A stretch of 64,000 nucleotides of DNA from positions 459,364 to 523,363 of the forward strand of contig NZ_JBHXHV010000004.1 of the NCBI RefSeq assembly GCF_042726155.1, read 5' to 3'. A program made the translations under genes and the position numbers. Origin of the DNA: Leucobacter sp042726155. Lineage in GTDB: Bacteria > Actinomycetota > Actinomycetes > Actinomycetales > Microbacteriaceae. The notes under the pieces were generated by a model that saw nothing but the letters and a program-made list of their open reading frames with translations, was not told where the DNA came from and ran no database searches. Numbering within the stretch: the first letter of the stretch is position 1; each line of letters begins with the position of its first letter. Below are positions 24,005 to 32,338 of the stretch, piece by piece.

Positions 24005-24421
24005 TCAGTGACCAGCTTCGATGGCGCGGATCACCTCGGGGTCAGCGCCGTTGAGGAACTCAGTGAGGCGTTCCACCTCGCTCGTTTCGCCGATGCGCCC
24101 GGCTGCCCGGCGCAGCGCGTACAGCGCCCGTAGCACGCCACGATTGGGTTCGTGCGACCACGGCACGGGACCGGCGCCGCGCCAGCCCGACTTGCGCAGG
24201 GAATCAAGACCGCGATGGTACCCGACGCGCGCAAACGCGTAGGCCTCGACCTCGCGCCCTTCAGCGTCAGCGGCGTCGGCGAGCACTGCCCAGGCGCGCG
24301 GCGAATCGGGGTGCTCGCGCACCACCGCCTCCGGGTCGGCCCCCGAGGCCAGCGCTTCAGACACCGCGGTATCGGCAGCGAGCAGGGTGGGTTCGGGTCC
24401 GAGCAGGTTTTCGCCAATCAT
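24005..24421 (-). CDS. DUF3151 family protein
   Basis: 138 aa. Opens MIGENLLGPEPTLLA and carries PDSPRAWAVLADAA, VEAYAFARVGYHRGLDSLRKSGWRGAGPVPWSHEPNRGVLRALYALRRAA, the conserved core of this actinobacterial family of unknown function. The TPR-like helical look is only an impression. AGTGTA (24428-24433, TACACT on the coding strand) lies 6 nt before the ATG, so it is probably leaderless. Confidence 0.88.
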   Translation of the reverse strand: MIGENLLGPEPTLLAADTAVSEALASGADPEAVVREHPDSPRAWAVLADAADAEGREVEAYAFARVGYHRGLDSLRKSGWRGAGPVPWSHEPNRGVLRALYALRRAAGRIGETSEVERLTEFLNGADPEVIRAIEAGH

Positions 24422-24464
24422 GCTGTCAGTGTAACGACGCAGTTCGTACGGCAGCCCGATAGCT

Positions 24465-24953
24465 CTAGCGGTAGTTGACGAACTGCAGAGCGACGTCGAT
24501 GTCGGCGCCCTTCAACAGCGCCATCGTCGCCTGCAGGTCGTCGCGGCTCTTCGAGGACACGCGAAGCTCATCGCCCTGAATCTGCGACTTCACGCCCTTC
24601 GGGCCCTCATCGCGAATCAGCTTATTGAGCTTCTTCGCGGTGGCCTGGTCGATGCCCTCCTTGAGCGAGGCATCGATACGGTACTCCTTACCACTCGCGT
24701 AGGGCTCGCCCGTGTCGAGCGACTTCAGCGACAGCCCCCGCTTGATGAACTTGGAGTGCAGCACGTCGAGCACGGCGTTCGCGCGCTCTTCGGTGTTCGC
24801 CTTGATCTGGATCTTCTCGCCCGTGAGCGAGACGTCGGCGCCCACGCCCTTGAAGTCGTAGCGCTGCTCGACCTCCTTGCGGGCCTGGTTTACCGCGTTT
24901 TCGACCTCCATTGAGTCGATCTTGCTCACCACGTCAAACGAAGAATCAGCCAT
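24465..24953 (-). CDS. yajQ: YajQ family nucleotide-binding protein
   Basis: 162 aa, full length. Opens MADSSFDVVSKIDSMEVENAVNQARKEVEQRYDFKG and ends VALLKGADIDVALQFVNYR-like, both typical of YajQ (members bind c-di-GMP or RNA/nucleotides; the role in actinobacteria is not established). TACGCT on the coding strand (24960-24965) lies 6 nt before the ATG, suggesting a leaderless transcript separate from DUF3151 downstream. Confidence 0.93.
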   Translation of the reverse strand: MADSSFDVVSKIDSMEVENAVNQARKEVEQRYDFKGVGADVSLTGEKIQIKANTEERANAVLDVLHSKFIKRGLSLKSLDTGEPYASGKEYRIDASLKEGIDQATAKKLNKLIRDEGPKGVKSQIQGDELRVSSKSRDDLQATMALLKGADIDVALQFVNYR

Positions 24954-25183
24954 GTGCCCAGCGTACCCGAGGCGGCGCGGGATCGCGCGGGCGTCGTCCC
25001 GCCCAACCTCGACATGCGCGAAATGTAATGTCAGGTATTCATTTTACGAATGTCTTGTTAGGCTGTTCTGCGTTTCCGGGGTCATCGACGGGCGCCCTCC
25101 CCGGGCGCTGCGCCCGCGCGCCACCGCGCCGCGACACCTCAACCCCGGCCCGACCTCGACCCGCTTCGAAAGGACTCCTCACC
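24954..25183. other. Divergent intergenic region yajQ / symporter
   Basis: Carries the yajQ leaderless promoter at its left end and should carry the symporter promoter in the AT-rich stretch near 25020-25070 (AAATGTAATGTCAGGTATTC). No other gene recognised. Confidence 0.4.
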
Positions 25184-26608
25184 GTGTCTGCAACACAGGC
25201 TGCCCCGCCCCGGGCCCGTCGCCTCCCCCGCTGGATGACGTCGTTCGGGTGGCAGATTCTCGCCGCCCTCGTCGTCGGCCTCATTCTGGGCGGCATTGCT
25301 CGCTCACTCGGCGCCGACGCGGAAGATAACCCGAACGGGCTGCACGCGACGCTCGCGACCATCGGCAGCAGCTACGTATCGTTGCTGCGCGCGGCCGTGA
25401 TCCCGCTCGTGTTCACCGCCATCGTGTCGAGCATCGTCGGCCTGCGGCAGGTGACCAACGCGGCGCGCCTCGCGGGGCAGACGCTGCTGTGGTTTGCCAT
25501 CACCGCGCTCATCGCAGTGACTATCGGCATCACACTCGGCGTCACGTTCCAGCCCGGTGCCGCCGCGTCGCAGACGGCGCTCGCCCCAGACGCACCCGAT
25601 TCTGTCGGCACGTGGTGGAACTTCCTCATCGGCCTCGTGCCGTCGAACTTCTTGGGCCTGGGGGTATCGGCCAGCGCTGACCCCGCGAGTGGCGCGATCA
25701 TGGCGAGCCCGAGCTTCAACGTGCTGCAGGTCATCGTCATCTCTGTCGCCGTCGGTATCGCGGCGCTGAAGATCGGATCGAAGGCCGAGCCGTTCATCGT
25801 GCTCACCGAGTCAGCGCTCGCCATCATCCAGAAGGTGCTGTGGTGGATCATTCGCATCGCTCCAATCGGCACGATCGGCCTCATCGGCAACGCCGTCGCC
25901 GAGTACGGCTGGGACAAGATGGGTTCGCTCACCTGGTTCGTCGCAGTGCTGTACCTCGGGCTCGCGCTCGTGCTCTTTGTGGTCTACCCGATCCTGGTGA
26001 AGTCTCACGGGCTCTCGGTCAAGCAGTACTTCTCTGGCGTCTGGCCCGCGGTGCAGCTCGGCTTCGTGAGCCGCTCGTCGATCGGCACGCTGCCGCTCAC
26101 GCAGCGAGTCACGGAGCGCAACCTTGGCGTGCCCCGCGGGTACGCATCGTTCGCTGTGCCGCTCGGTGCCACCACGAAGATGGACGGCTGCGCCGCGATC
26201 TACCCAGCGGTGGCGGCAATCTTCATCGCGCAGTTCTTCGGCATCGATCTCACGATCGTGCAGTACCTGCTGATCGTCATCGTCTCGGTCGTCGGTTCGG
26301 CGGCAACCGCCGGCACCACCGGCGCGACCGTCATGCTCACGCTGACCCTGTCGACGCTCGGCCTGCCGCTCGAGGGCGTCGGACTGCTGCTCGCGGTTGA
26401 TCCGATCATCGACATGGGCCGCACCGCGGTCAACGTCGCCGGTCAGGCACTCGTGCCAGCGATCGTGGCAAAGCGCGAGGGGATCCTGGATCTCGATCTC
26501 TACAACGCGCCGCGCCAGGGCCTCGCGTTCGACAACACTGACGTCGAAGCCGGCAGCGATACCGCCGAAAGCCCCGCAACTGGCCGGGTGCCCGCGCAGC
26601 AGGTCTAA
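25184..26608 (+). CDS. Dicarboxylate/amino acid:cation symporter (DAACS family)
   Basis: 474 aa from the GTG at 25184, chosen because GAAAGGA lies 8 nt upstream; the frame is open to 24911 but with no family match. GltP/DctA-type Na+ or H+ coupled uptake of glutamate, aspartate or C4-dicarboxylates: eight membrane segments plus re-entrant loops with SRSSIGTLPLT (serine-rich hairpin), VPLGATTKMDGCAAIYPAVAAIF and VDPIIDMGRTAVNVAGQAL, all matching the transport core. Followed by a strong hairpin terminator. Confidence 0.95.
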   Translation: MSATQAAPPRARRLPRWMTSFGWQILAALVVGLILGGIARSLGADAEDNPNGLHATLATIGSSYVSLLRAAVIPLVFTAIVSSIVGLRQVTNAARLAGQTLLWFAITALIAVTIGITLGVTFQPGAAASQTALAPDAPDSVGTWWNFLIGLVPSNFLGLGVSASADPASGAIMASPSFNVLQVIVISVAVGIAALKIGSKAEPFIVLTESALAIIQKVLWWIIRIAPIGTIGLIGNAVAEYGWDKMGSLTWFVAVLYLGLALVLFVVYPILVKSHGLSVKQYFSGVWPAVQLGFVSRSSIGTLPLTQRVTERNLGVPRGYASFAVPLGATTKMDGCAAIYPAVAAIFIAQFFGIDLTIVQYLLIVIVSVVGSAATAGTTGATVMLTLTLSTLGLPLEGVGLLLAVDPIIDMGRTAVNVAGQALVPAIVAKREGILDLDLYNAPRQGLAFDNTDVEAGSDTAESPATGRVPAQQV

Positions 26609-26632
26609 GCGGTAGAACGCACGCTGTCACAG

Positions 26633-26680
26633 CACAGCGGAGGGGGTGTTGCGCACTGGCGCGGCACCCCCTCCGCTGTG
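26633..26680 (+). terminator. Terminator hairpin after the symporter
   Basis: Perfect 16-bp stem (CACAGCGGAGGGGGTG with CACCCCCTCCGCTGTG) around a 16-nt loop, 25 bp after the stop codon. No T-run, as is common in high-GC actinobacteria. Confidence 0.8.
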
Positions 26681-26781
26681 CGTACGCCGGGCACCTCTTC
26701 CCAATGTCGACGGATCGTGCCACAGTCAATTCCACACCGCTCGGCACCAGCTCGGGCATTGCACACCCGAATGGAGTTCAC

Positions 26782-27195
26782 ATGCAGTTCATGCTCATCA
26801 TGCGCGCCACCGACGAGGCCCTCGCCGCGGCGGCCGAAGTACCGTTCTCCGAGATGCTCGAGAAAATGGGGCGCTACAACGAATCGCTTATCGAGGCCGG
26901 AGTGATGGCCGGAGGCGGCGGGCTCGCACCCGCCGAAGAGGGGCGCGTGGTCGACTTCTCGGCTGATCCGCCAGCAATCGTGGAGGGGGCCTACGGCACC
27001 ACCGAGGCGCGCTTCAACGGGTACTGGATCATCGACGTTCCCACCATCGAAGACGCAGCCAGCTGGGCTGCGCGCGCTCCGCTCGGGGCGGGCAATCAGC
27101 TCGAGGTTCGGCGCATCCCCGGCGTCGACGAGTTTCCGCAGGATGACGAGTGGGTGCAGAAGGAAAAGGAGTGGATCGAACAGGCCAACGGCTAA
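26782..27195 (+). CDS. YCII-related (DGPF) domain protein
   Basis: 137 aa from the ATG at 26782, with TGGAG 6 nt upstream; an ORF extension to 26704 is unsupported. Opens MQFMLIMRATDEALAAA, then MLEKMGRYNESLIEAGVMAGGGGLAPAEEGRVV and FNGYWIIDVPTIEDAASWAARAP, typical of YCII/PhnB-like small proteins often linked to ECF sigma factors. No sigma factor gene is adjacent here. Function unknown. Confidence 0.85.
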   Translation: MQFMLIMRATDEALAAAAEVPFSEMLEKMGRYNESLIEAGVMAGGGGLAPAEEGRVVDFSADPPAIVEGAYGTTEARFNGYWIIDVPTIEDAASWAARAPLGAGNQLEVRRIPGVDEFPQDDEWVQKEKEWIEQANG

Positions 27196-27249
27196 CCGGC
27201 CGCCCTACACCACCCCACCCAAACCCACCCCACCCAAACCCCTGCCCCC

Positions 27250-27313
27250 GCGAGCGGGGTAACTTTTGGGGCGTGTTGCTAGGCCGACACCCTCCAAAAG
27301 TTGCCCCGCTCGC
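27250..27313. repeat. Intergenic hairpin, second copy of the GCGAGCGGGGTAACTTT element
   Basis: Arms 27250-27269 and 27294-27313 pair over 20 bp with one G-T pair, around a 24-nt loop, between the convergent YCII and permease genes. The left arm begins GCGAGCGGGGTAACTTT, identical to the outer arm at 1518-1534. A second GCTCGCCAGGGC copy (27319-27331) repeats the end of the right arm. Confidence 0.8.
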
Positions 27314-27369
27314 CAGGGCCCCGCTCGCCAGGGCGGCGCGCGCTAGCGCAGCGCCCGGCAGCGCAGCAG

Positions 27370-28080
27370 TCAGCGCACTGCGGCTCGGCGCATGGCGAAC
27401 CAGGTCGCGATCAGCGCGAGCACAATGACACCGAGCGCTGTGATCGCGACACTGGCGCCGCTCATCGCGCCGACGAGTTCGGGGAGCCGCGGGGCGAAAA
27501 CCAGCAGCAGCACTGCGACCACGAGCGCGAGACCTGCGCCAACGACCGCCGGCCCCTTGGCTCCGAACCGAACCCAGATCGCGCCGAAGAACCCGCCTAC
27601 GGTGAGGCAGAAGAGTACTCCGATAAACCCGGTCACGGCGAGCACCCACGGGTTCCCAGCGCCCAGCGCGTAGGTGTCCAGAACGTAGACCGACGCGAAC
27701 CAGTGGTCTGTGGCGCGCTCGATGCCGAGCAGCACCACGAGCAGCAGCGTGACGTAGGCGGCCTGCAGCGCGTTCGCCAGCATGGTCCCGACCACGAAGT
27801 TGCGGCGCGTCGTGCCGAGGGCGAGCGCGAACGGATAGGTCGTCGCTACGGCCTGCACCCCGTAGTAGATCAGGAACCCCGGGAGCGACCAGACGACGCC
27901 GCTGTTCCAGCGGGCACCCTCTATGTATTCGGCCGTGCCAGGTACTGAACCCGCGCGCTGGATGGCGATGGCAATGACCACTGAGACGATCATCACCATC
28001 GCCAAGATCGTCAGTGGTGCGGTGACGAAGCTGCTGATCTTGTTGGTATGCAGCCTGGTCACCTTGAGTACGCGGTTCAT
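27370..28080 (-). CDS. ABC transporter permease of the YtrA-linked system
   Basis: 236 aa, about six membrane segments (SSFVTAPLTILAMVMIVSVV, then PGFLIYYGVQAVATTYPFALALGTTRRNFVVGTMLANAL). The phrase LALGTTRRNFVVGT is typical of ABC-2-like permeases in which the first loop follows a conserved GxTRR. Start overlaps the ATPase stop (ATGA). Encoded last in the gntR-ATPase-permease operon; the substrate may be an envelope-active compound, by analogy with Ytr systems. Confidence 0.82.
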   Translation of the reverse strand: MNRVLKVTRLHTNKISSFVTAPLTILAMVMIVSVVIAIAIQRAGSVPGTAEYIEGARWNSGVVWSLPGFLIYYGVQAVATTYPFALALGTTRRNFVVGTMLANALQAAYVTLLLVVLLGIERATDHWFASVYVLDTYALGAGNPWVLAVTGFIGVLFCLTVGGFFGAIWVRFGAKGPAVVGAGLALVVAVLLLVFAPRLPELVGAMSGASVAITALGVIVLALIATWFAMRRAAVR

Positions 28081-29039
28081 GATGCGCTCCGTTCAAAGTG
28101 CGGTGTTGCGGAGGTGTCGGCGGCAGAATCGACCGACTGGTCACCCGCGCTACGGGCTGAGGCCTCGCTCGTCGAGTCGGCGAGGCCGTACGCTGCCACG
28201 AGGTCTTGCAGCGAGACGGCGCTCAACTCAAGGCCGCCCGCCGCCCCGCGATGCTCGGCGGTCGGGGCTTCGTTGATGACCGCCGTCGCAAGTCCGCCGA
28301 TCTGACGACGAGACAGCACGGGCCGACCGGCGATAAAGGCGTCGACCTCACTCGCTTTGCCCGCGACCTGAAACGCACTGCCGCGCATCGCATCAACGTC
28401 ATCGTGACGCACGATCTTGCCCTGATCGATGACAATCACTCGTTCGAGCAGCCGGTCCATTTCGTCAATGAGATGCGTTGACAGCACGATCGTGCGCGGG
28501 TGTTCGGCGTAGTCCCGAAGCAGTTCATCGTAGAAGATCGCGCGCGCCGTTGCATCGAGTCCCAGATACGGTTCGTCAAAGAAGGTGATCGGCGATCGGG
28601 AGGCGAGCCCGAGCACGATACCGAGCGATGACAGCTGCCCACGCGAGAGCTTCTTGACGACCGACTTGCTCGGGATCCGAAATGCGTCGATCAGTCGATC
28701 GGCGACGCCCTGATCCCAATTCGGATACGAGAAGCGAGCCGCCCGCACCGCGTGGTGCAACTTATAGTCGTCTGGATAGCGCTGATTGTCACGCACGAAA
28801 CACATCTGTTCGATGGTCTCAGCGCGCTCGAACGGCGGATGGCCGTTGACGTCAACGGAGCCCGAGCTTGGCCGATCCTGAGCCGTGATGAGTGACATGA
28901 GCGTCGTCTTCCCGGCGCCATTACGGCCCAGCAGGCCGGTGATAACGTTCGCGTGGATTTGCACGGAGACTCCGTCGAGAGCAGTGGCCCCTCGATAGCG
29001 TCGCGTGAGATTCCGAGTTTCTATGGCGATCTGAGTCAT
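28077..29039 (-). CDS. ABC transporter ATP-binding protein of the YtrA-linked system
   Basis: 320 aa. Walker A GRNGAGKTT, a signature KLSRGQLSSLGIVLGLASRSPITFFDEPYLGLD (LSRGQ, as in YtrB-like ATPases) and H-loop LSTHLIDEM. After the ATPase core comes a C-terminal extension ending in a Ser/Asp-rich tail. Overlaps the regulator by ATGA, so all three genes are coupled. Confidence 0.88.
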   Translation of the reverse strand: MTQIAIETRNLTRRYRGATALDGVSVQIHANVITGLLGRNGAGKTTLMSLITAQDRPSSGSVDVNGHPPFERAETIEQMCFVRDNQRYPDDYKLHHAVRAARFSYPNWDQGVADRLIDAFRIPSKSVVKKLSRGQLSSLGIVLGLASRSPITFFDEPYLGLDATARAIFYDELLRDYAEHPRTIVLSTHLIDEMDRLLERVIVIDQGKIVRHDDVDAMRGSAFQVAGKASEVDAFIAGRPVLSRRQIGGLATAVINEAPTAEHRGAAGGLELSAVSLQDLVAAYGLADSTSEASARSAGDQSVDSAADTSATPHFERSAS

Positions 29040-29395
29040 GATGAAGATTCCTGTTCGATCAGGCGGATGACATCGGCGGAGGTCAGGCCGAGCGTTGCGG
29101 CCTCGGCGAGGAGCGGCCGCACGAACCGGTCCGTAAGACCGAGTTGTCGTTCGGCAGCAATACGGGCACGTGCGCCCTCGGCGACAAACATGCCGATGCC
29201 GCGCTTCTTGTAGAGAATTCCCTGGTCAACCAGCAGCCCCAGACCCTTTCCCGCCGTCGCGGGATTGATGCGCATGTGGGCGGCAAGCTCGTTCGTTGAG
29301 GGAACCTGCTCGTCTTCGTCGTACGTGCCCCGCACGATGTCGTCGGAGAGGCGGTCGGCGAGCTGGAGGAAAATCGGACGGTTGTCGTCGAACAC
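29036..29395 (-). CDS. GntR-family (YtrA subfamily) regulator
   Basis: 119 aa: a GntR winged HTH (IFLQLADRLSDDIVRGTYDEDEQVPSTNELAAHMRINPATAGKGLGLLVDQGILYKKRGIGMFV) plus a short helical tail, the YtrA layout without a large effector domain. Start is the GTG at 29395, just after GAGGTGAGGA. First gene of the operon and presumably its repressor, acting at the inverted repeat upstream. Confidence 0.88.
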   Translation of the reverse strand: MFDDNRPIFLQLADRLSDDIVRGTYDEDEQVPSTNELAAHMRINPATAGKGLGLLVDQGILYKKRGIGMFVAEGARARIAAERQLGLTDRFVRPLLAEAATLGLTSADVIRLIEQESSS

Positions 29396-29443
29396 TCCTC
29401 ACCTCGTTTCAGTATGGGTCGCCGTGATCAGCAGCTTCCTTGG

Positions 29444-29459
29444 TTAGTTACTTCACTAA
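29444..29459. promoter_or_regulatory. Candidate YtrA-type operator TTAGT-N6-ACTAA
   Basis: TTAGTTACTTCACTAA is an inverted repeat in an AT-rich patch between the GntR gene and the divergent SIP gene. YtrA-type operators often have AGT/ACT half-sites. It could act on either gene. It is not a good match to a DtxR/IdeR iron box. Confidence 0.45.
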
Positions 29460-29568
29460 TGAACCTACACACCGACCCGCACTCTGTCAAGAATGGTAGC
29501 CGAGCAATCATCTGATGAACTAGCGTTGGAGGTCGCGGCACCCGGCGCCGCGAGCCAAGGAGGCGGGC

Positions 29569-30387
29569 ATGACAGCCAGCAATATCGCCGTAGTTCACGC
29601 CGAGAGCGGTCTCATCACGGCGGAGGTCGTGGTTGCGAGCCGCATCTCACCCAGCTTCGTCCGACTCACGGTTGCCGGTGACGACCTTTCACGCTGGCGG
29701 CACCTCGGCTTCGATCAGTGGTTCCGGCTCGCGATTCCCGTCGCGGGCGATAGCACGCGGTTCGACCGGATGGCGGATCGCTTCGATACGCGCGGATATC
29801 TGCGCTACCTCACCCTGCCGAAGGCGACGCGACCCGAAATCCGCAATTACACGGTGCGCGAGTTTCGACCCGACCTACACGAGCTCGACATCGACTTCGT
29901 GATGCACGAATCCGAAGACCCCGCGCACGCGGGAGTCGCGGCACCGTGGGCAGCATCAATGCCGGTGGGCGCGCGCGTTGCGCTCATCGACCAGGGCTGC
30001 GGGTACCGCGCGGTCGCCGACGCAGATCAGGTCGTGCTGGCCGGCGATGAAAGCGCTCTGCCCGCCGTGATCGGCATTCTGCGCGACCTTCCCAGAAGCG
30101 CCCGGGGGCACGCGGTGATTGAAATACCCCAAGACGAGGATCGCCAACCCATCGACGCTCCCGCGGGAGTCGACGTGCAGTGGATCGTTCGCGAGCACGG
30201 GGCGCGTCCGGGCGCCGCAGCGCTCCATGCCCTTCGCGAGCTCCCCGAGGCTGCGACCTCGGGCCCCGTGTCCGCTTTTGTCGCCGGCGAACAGCAGCTC
30301 GCTACGGGCGGTCGTCGACTGCTCGTCAACGATCGCGGGGTCGCAAAACACGCGGTCGACTTCTGCGGGTACTGGCGGGAGCGGTAG
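29569..30387 (+). CDS. Siderophore-interacting flavoprotein (SIP/ViuB family)
   Basis: 272 aa, ATG preceded by AAGGAGG. NAD(P)H-dependent ferric-siderophore reductase family: FAD-binding barrel with FRLAIP, RYLTLPKATRPEIRNYTVREF (the RxYTxR flavin motif) and ELDIDFVMHE; then the C-terminal NAD-binding-like domain with DQVVLAGDESALPAVIGIL and a final FCGYWRER in place of the usual YWRxG. Releases iron from imported siderophores in the cytoplasm. No siderophore transporter or clear iron box is next to it. Confidence 0.9.
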   Translation: MTASNIAVVHAESGLITAEVVVASRISPSFVRLTVAGDDLSRWRHLGFDQWFRLAIPVAGDSTRFDRMADRFDTRGYLRYLTLPKATRPEIRNYTVREFRPDLHELDIDFVMHESEDPAHAGVAAPWAASMPVGARVALIDQGCGYRAVADADQVVLAGDESALPAVIGILRDLPRSARGHAVIEIPQDEDRQPIDAPAGVDVQWIVREHGARPGAAALHALRELPEAATSGPVSAFVAGEQQLATGGRRLLVNDRGVAKHAVDFCGYWRER

Positions 30388-30464
30388 TCCGGCGATATTG
30401 CGCCCGCCCGCGGCACGTGAAAAGATGCATCAGATCGTGTTGCACATGTAAGGAGGTGAGACCC

Positions 30465-30524
30465 ATGTACGCAGTATCCACATCGGGTGCTCCCCCACTG
30501 TGCATGATCACGCGACGGCAGTAG
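30465..30524 (+). CDS. 19-codon leader-like ORF upstream of the patatin gene
   Basis: Reads MYAVSTSGAPPLCMITRRQ and stops at TAG. Its ribosome site AAGGAGGTGAG, 4 nt before the ATG, is the strongest in the window. The Cys-Met-Ile-Thr-Arg-Arg-Gln end resembles the Cys/Arg-Arg endings of short actinobacterial leader peptides that precede sulfur or amino-acid genes. It lies 45 bp before the patatin-like gene and may attenuate it. Too short for statistical support; the role is inferred. Confidence 0.45.
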   Translation: MYAVSTSGAPPLCMITRRQ

Positions 30525-30569
30525 TCGCGGCGGGGAGCGCCAATCAGCACATTGCGAAAGGCGACTCCT

Positions 30570-31550
30570 ATGGACGCACACACTCCCCCTTCTCACCACT
30601 CCGAGGCTGATCAACCGGCGGTGCCTCGCTCACGTGCGCTCGTACTCGGTGGTGGCGGATCCACCGGAAACGCATGGCTCATCGGCGTTCTTGCTGGCCT
30701 GCACGAGGGCGGGCTCGACCCGCGCGCGGCAGACCTCGTCATCGGCACGTCCGCCGGATCAACGGCGGCGGCGCAGCTCGGGGGCGCGGCACCCGCTGCG
30801 CTCTACGCCGACATCCTTGCGGCGGAAGCCACAGCGCCACAGCACTTGCCACGGCGCCCGCCACACACCCAGCCCGTAGGCCCGAGCCCCGTCAATCGCA
30901 TTCAGCGGGTCATCGACGCCGCTGGGAGTCTCGCCGAAATGCGGGTGCTCATGGGTGCTGCCGCCCGCGACCTCGACACCGACATCAACACCAACATCAA
31001 CACCGATGCGGGCAGCTCGTGGCAGAGCGCGTGGCACGACACTGTCGCGTCCCGCCTGCCCAGTCAGGAGTGGCCGGCCGGCCGAGTGTGGCTCACCGCC
31101 GTCGACGCGAACACCGGTGAACCCGTGGTGTTCGACCGCGATTCGGGGGTAAGTCTTACCGACGCGGTTGCCGCGAGCTGCTCGAGCGGACGACCATACC
31201 GAATCGGCGACTCGGCTTACATCGACGGTGGCTTCCGCACGAACGCGGAGAATGCCGACCTCGCCGCGGGGTACGAGCGCGTACTGGTGCTGTCGCCGTT
31301 CGGCGGCAAAGCACTCACCCCGGTCGAGTGGGGTACCCACCTCTCATCACAGGCGGACCATCTGCGAGCTGGTGGGAGCCGCGTGGAGATCATTGCCCCC
31401 GCTGCCACCGACGAGCACCTGTTCGGGGAGAACGCGATGCGCGGCTGGCTACGACCGGAGGCGGCGCGCCTCGGCTACGCGCAGGGCGTGGCCCACGCGG
31501 AAGTTCTCGCTGAATTCTGGGGAATCACCGACTCAGGCGGCAGCGAATGA
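30570..31550 (+). CDS. Patatin-like phospholipase family protein
   Basis: 326 aa from the ATG at 30570 (GAAAGGCG upstream; a TTG six codons earlier is less likely). Catalytic dyad visible: oxyanion loop GGGGSTGNAW, nucleophile GTSAGS (Ser), and DGGF (Asp) near residue 220. No signal peptide, so a cytoplasmic or membrane-surface lipid acyl hydrolase. A stretch of DTDINTNINTD about residue 140 is a small low-complexity insert. Confidence 0.88.
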   Translation: MDAHTPPSHHSEADQPAVPRSRALVLGGGGSTGNAWLIGVLAGLHEGGLDPRAADLVIGTSAGSTAAAQLGGAAPAALYADILAAEATAPQHLPRRPPHTQPVGPSPVNRIQRVIDAAGSLAEMRVLMGAAARDLDTDINTNINTDAGSSWQSAWHDTVASRLPSQEWPAGRVWLTAVDANTGEPVVFDRDSGVSLTDAVAASCSSGRPYRIGDSAYIDGGFRTNAENADLAAGYERVLVLSPFGGKALTPVEWGTHLSSQADHLRAGGSRVEIIAPAATDEHLFGENAMRGWLRPEAARLGYAQGVAHAEVLAEFWGITDSGGSE

Positions 31551-31554
31551 CAAC

Positions 31555-31658
31555 GGTGTAATTCTGCACAGATGCGGGGCGGGGGTGTGGATAACTCTGC
31601 GATCCCCGCCCCGCATCGACCCACACGACACGAATTACACCCGTGTAATTATCCACAG
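31555..31658. repeat. Structured convergent gap: nested inverted repeats with two DnaA-box sequences
   Basis: A 14-bp perfect stem (31571-31584 with 31604-31617) lies inside flanking GGTGTAATT / AATTACACC arms; the right part is itself a palindrome (31633-31650, AATTACAC-CC-GTGTAATT). TTATCCACA, the exact DnaA-box consensus, occurs at 31649-31657 on the plus strand and at 31586-31594 on the minus strand. Function may be termination of two convergent units, DnaA binding, or both. Confidence 0.7.
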
Positions 31659-31663
31659 CCCGA

Positions 31664-32338
31664 TCAGAGAATGCCGCACTCGAGCGCCCGCATCACAGCG
31701 CGAGTGCGATCCGAGACCCCGAGTTTTTCAAACACGCGCAGCAGGTGCGTCTTCACCGTGGACTCGCCAATGAAAAGCCGTGCGCCGATCTCGGGGTTGC
31801 TCAGTCCATCGCCAACGAGGCGCAGCACCTCGATCTCGCGCGGCGTCAGCCTCGGCACGTGAATTTCGGAGCCGGTCACCGCGCCACGACTCCCCGCACC
31901 ACTATTCCCTCCGCCACCACTCGCTCGCGCGACCAATTGCGCGGCGATCGACGGCGCCAGCACCGTCTGCCCGGCGGCGACGGCGCGCACGCCCGCGGCG
32001 AGCTCTTCGGCCGGCGCCGCCTTCACGAGGTAGCCGTTTGCTCCCGCTTCGATTGCGGAGAGAATTTGGTCGTCCTCCTCGTACGTCGTGAACACAAGCA
32101 CCCGTGGCGGTGCGTCGCTGCCGTGCACGAGACGCCGCGTCGCCTCGACCCCGCCGATACCGGGCATCCGCAAGTCCATCAGCACGACGTCGGGGCGCGC
32201 AGCGGCGGCGAGCGCGAGTGCCTCCTCTCCCGAGGCGGCCTCCCCGACGACCTCGAAGTCGGGCTCTGTGGCGAGTAGCCCGGCGATGCCGGCGCGCACG
32301 ATGGGGTGGTCGTCGACCACCAAGATTCGCACTGTCAC
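31664..32338 (-). CDS. NarL/LuxR-family response regulator
   Basis: 224 aa: receiver domain (VDDHPIVRAGIAGLL, phospho-Asp in VVLMDLRMPGIGG, Lys in YLVKAAP) and C-terminal LuxR HTH (LTPREIEVLRLVGDGLSNPEIGARLFIGESTVKTHLLRVFEKLGV). Overlaps the kinase stop by ATGA. Likely switches on the ABC exporter encoded just upstream in the same operon. Confidence 0.94.
   Translation of the reverse strand: MTVRILVVDDHPIVRAGIAGLLATEPDFEVVGEAASGEEALALAAAARPDVVLMDLRMPGIGGVEATRRLVHGSDAPPRVLVFTTYEEDDQILSAIEAGANGYLVKAAPAEELAAGVRAVAAGQTVLAPSIAAQLVARASGGGGNSGAGSRGAVTGSEIHVPRLTPREIEVLRLVGDGLSNPEIGARLFIGESTVKTHLLRVFEKLGVSDRTRAVMRALECGIL

Noticed and set aside
29444..29459. Iron box (DtxR/IdeR) for the siderophore-interacting gene
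   Set aside because: The inverted repeat TTAGT-N6-ACTAA does not match the 19-bp TTAGGTTAGSCTAACCTAA pattern; a YtrA-type operator is more likely.
31586..31657. Replication origin from the two DnaA boxes
   Set aside because: Only two boxes, no dnaA, dnaN or rpmH genes and no AT-rich unwinding region nearby.
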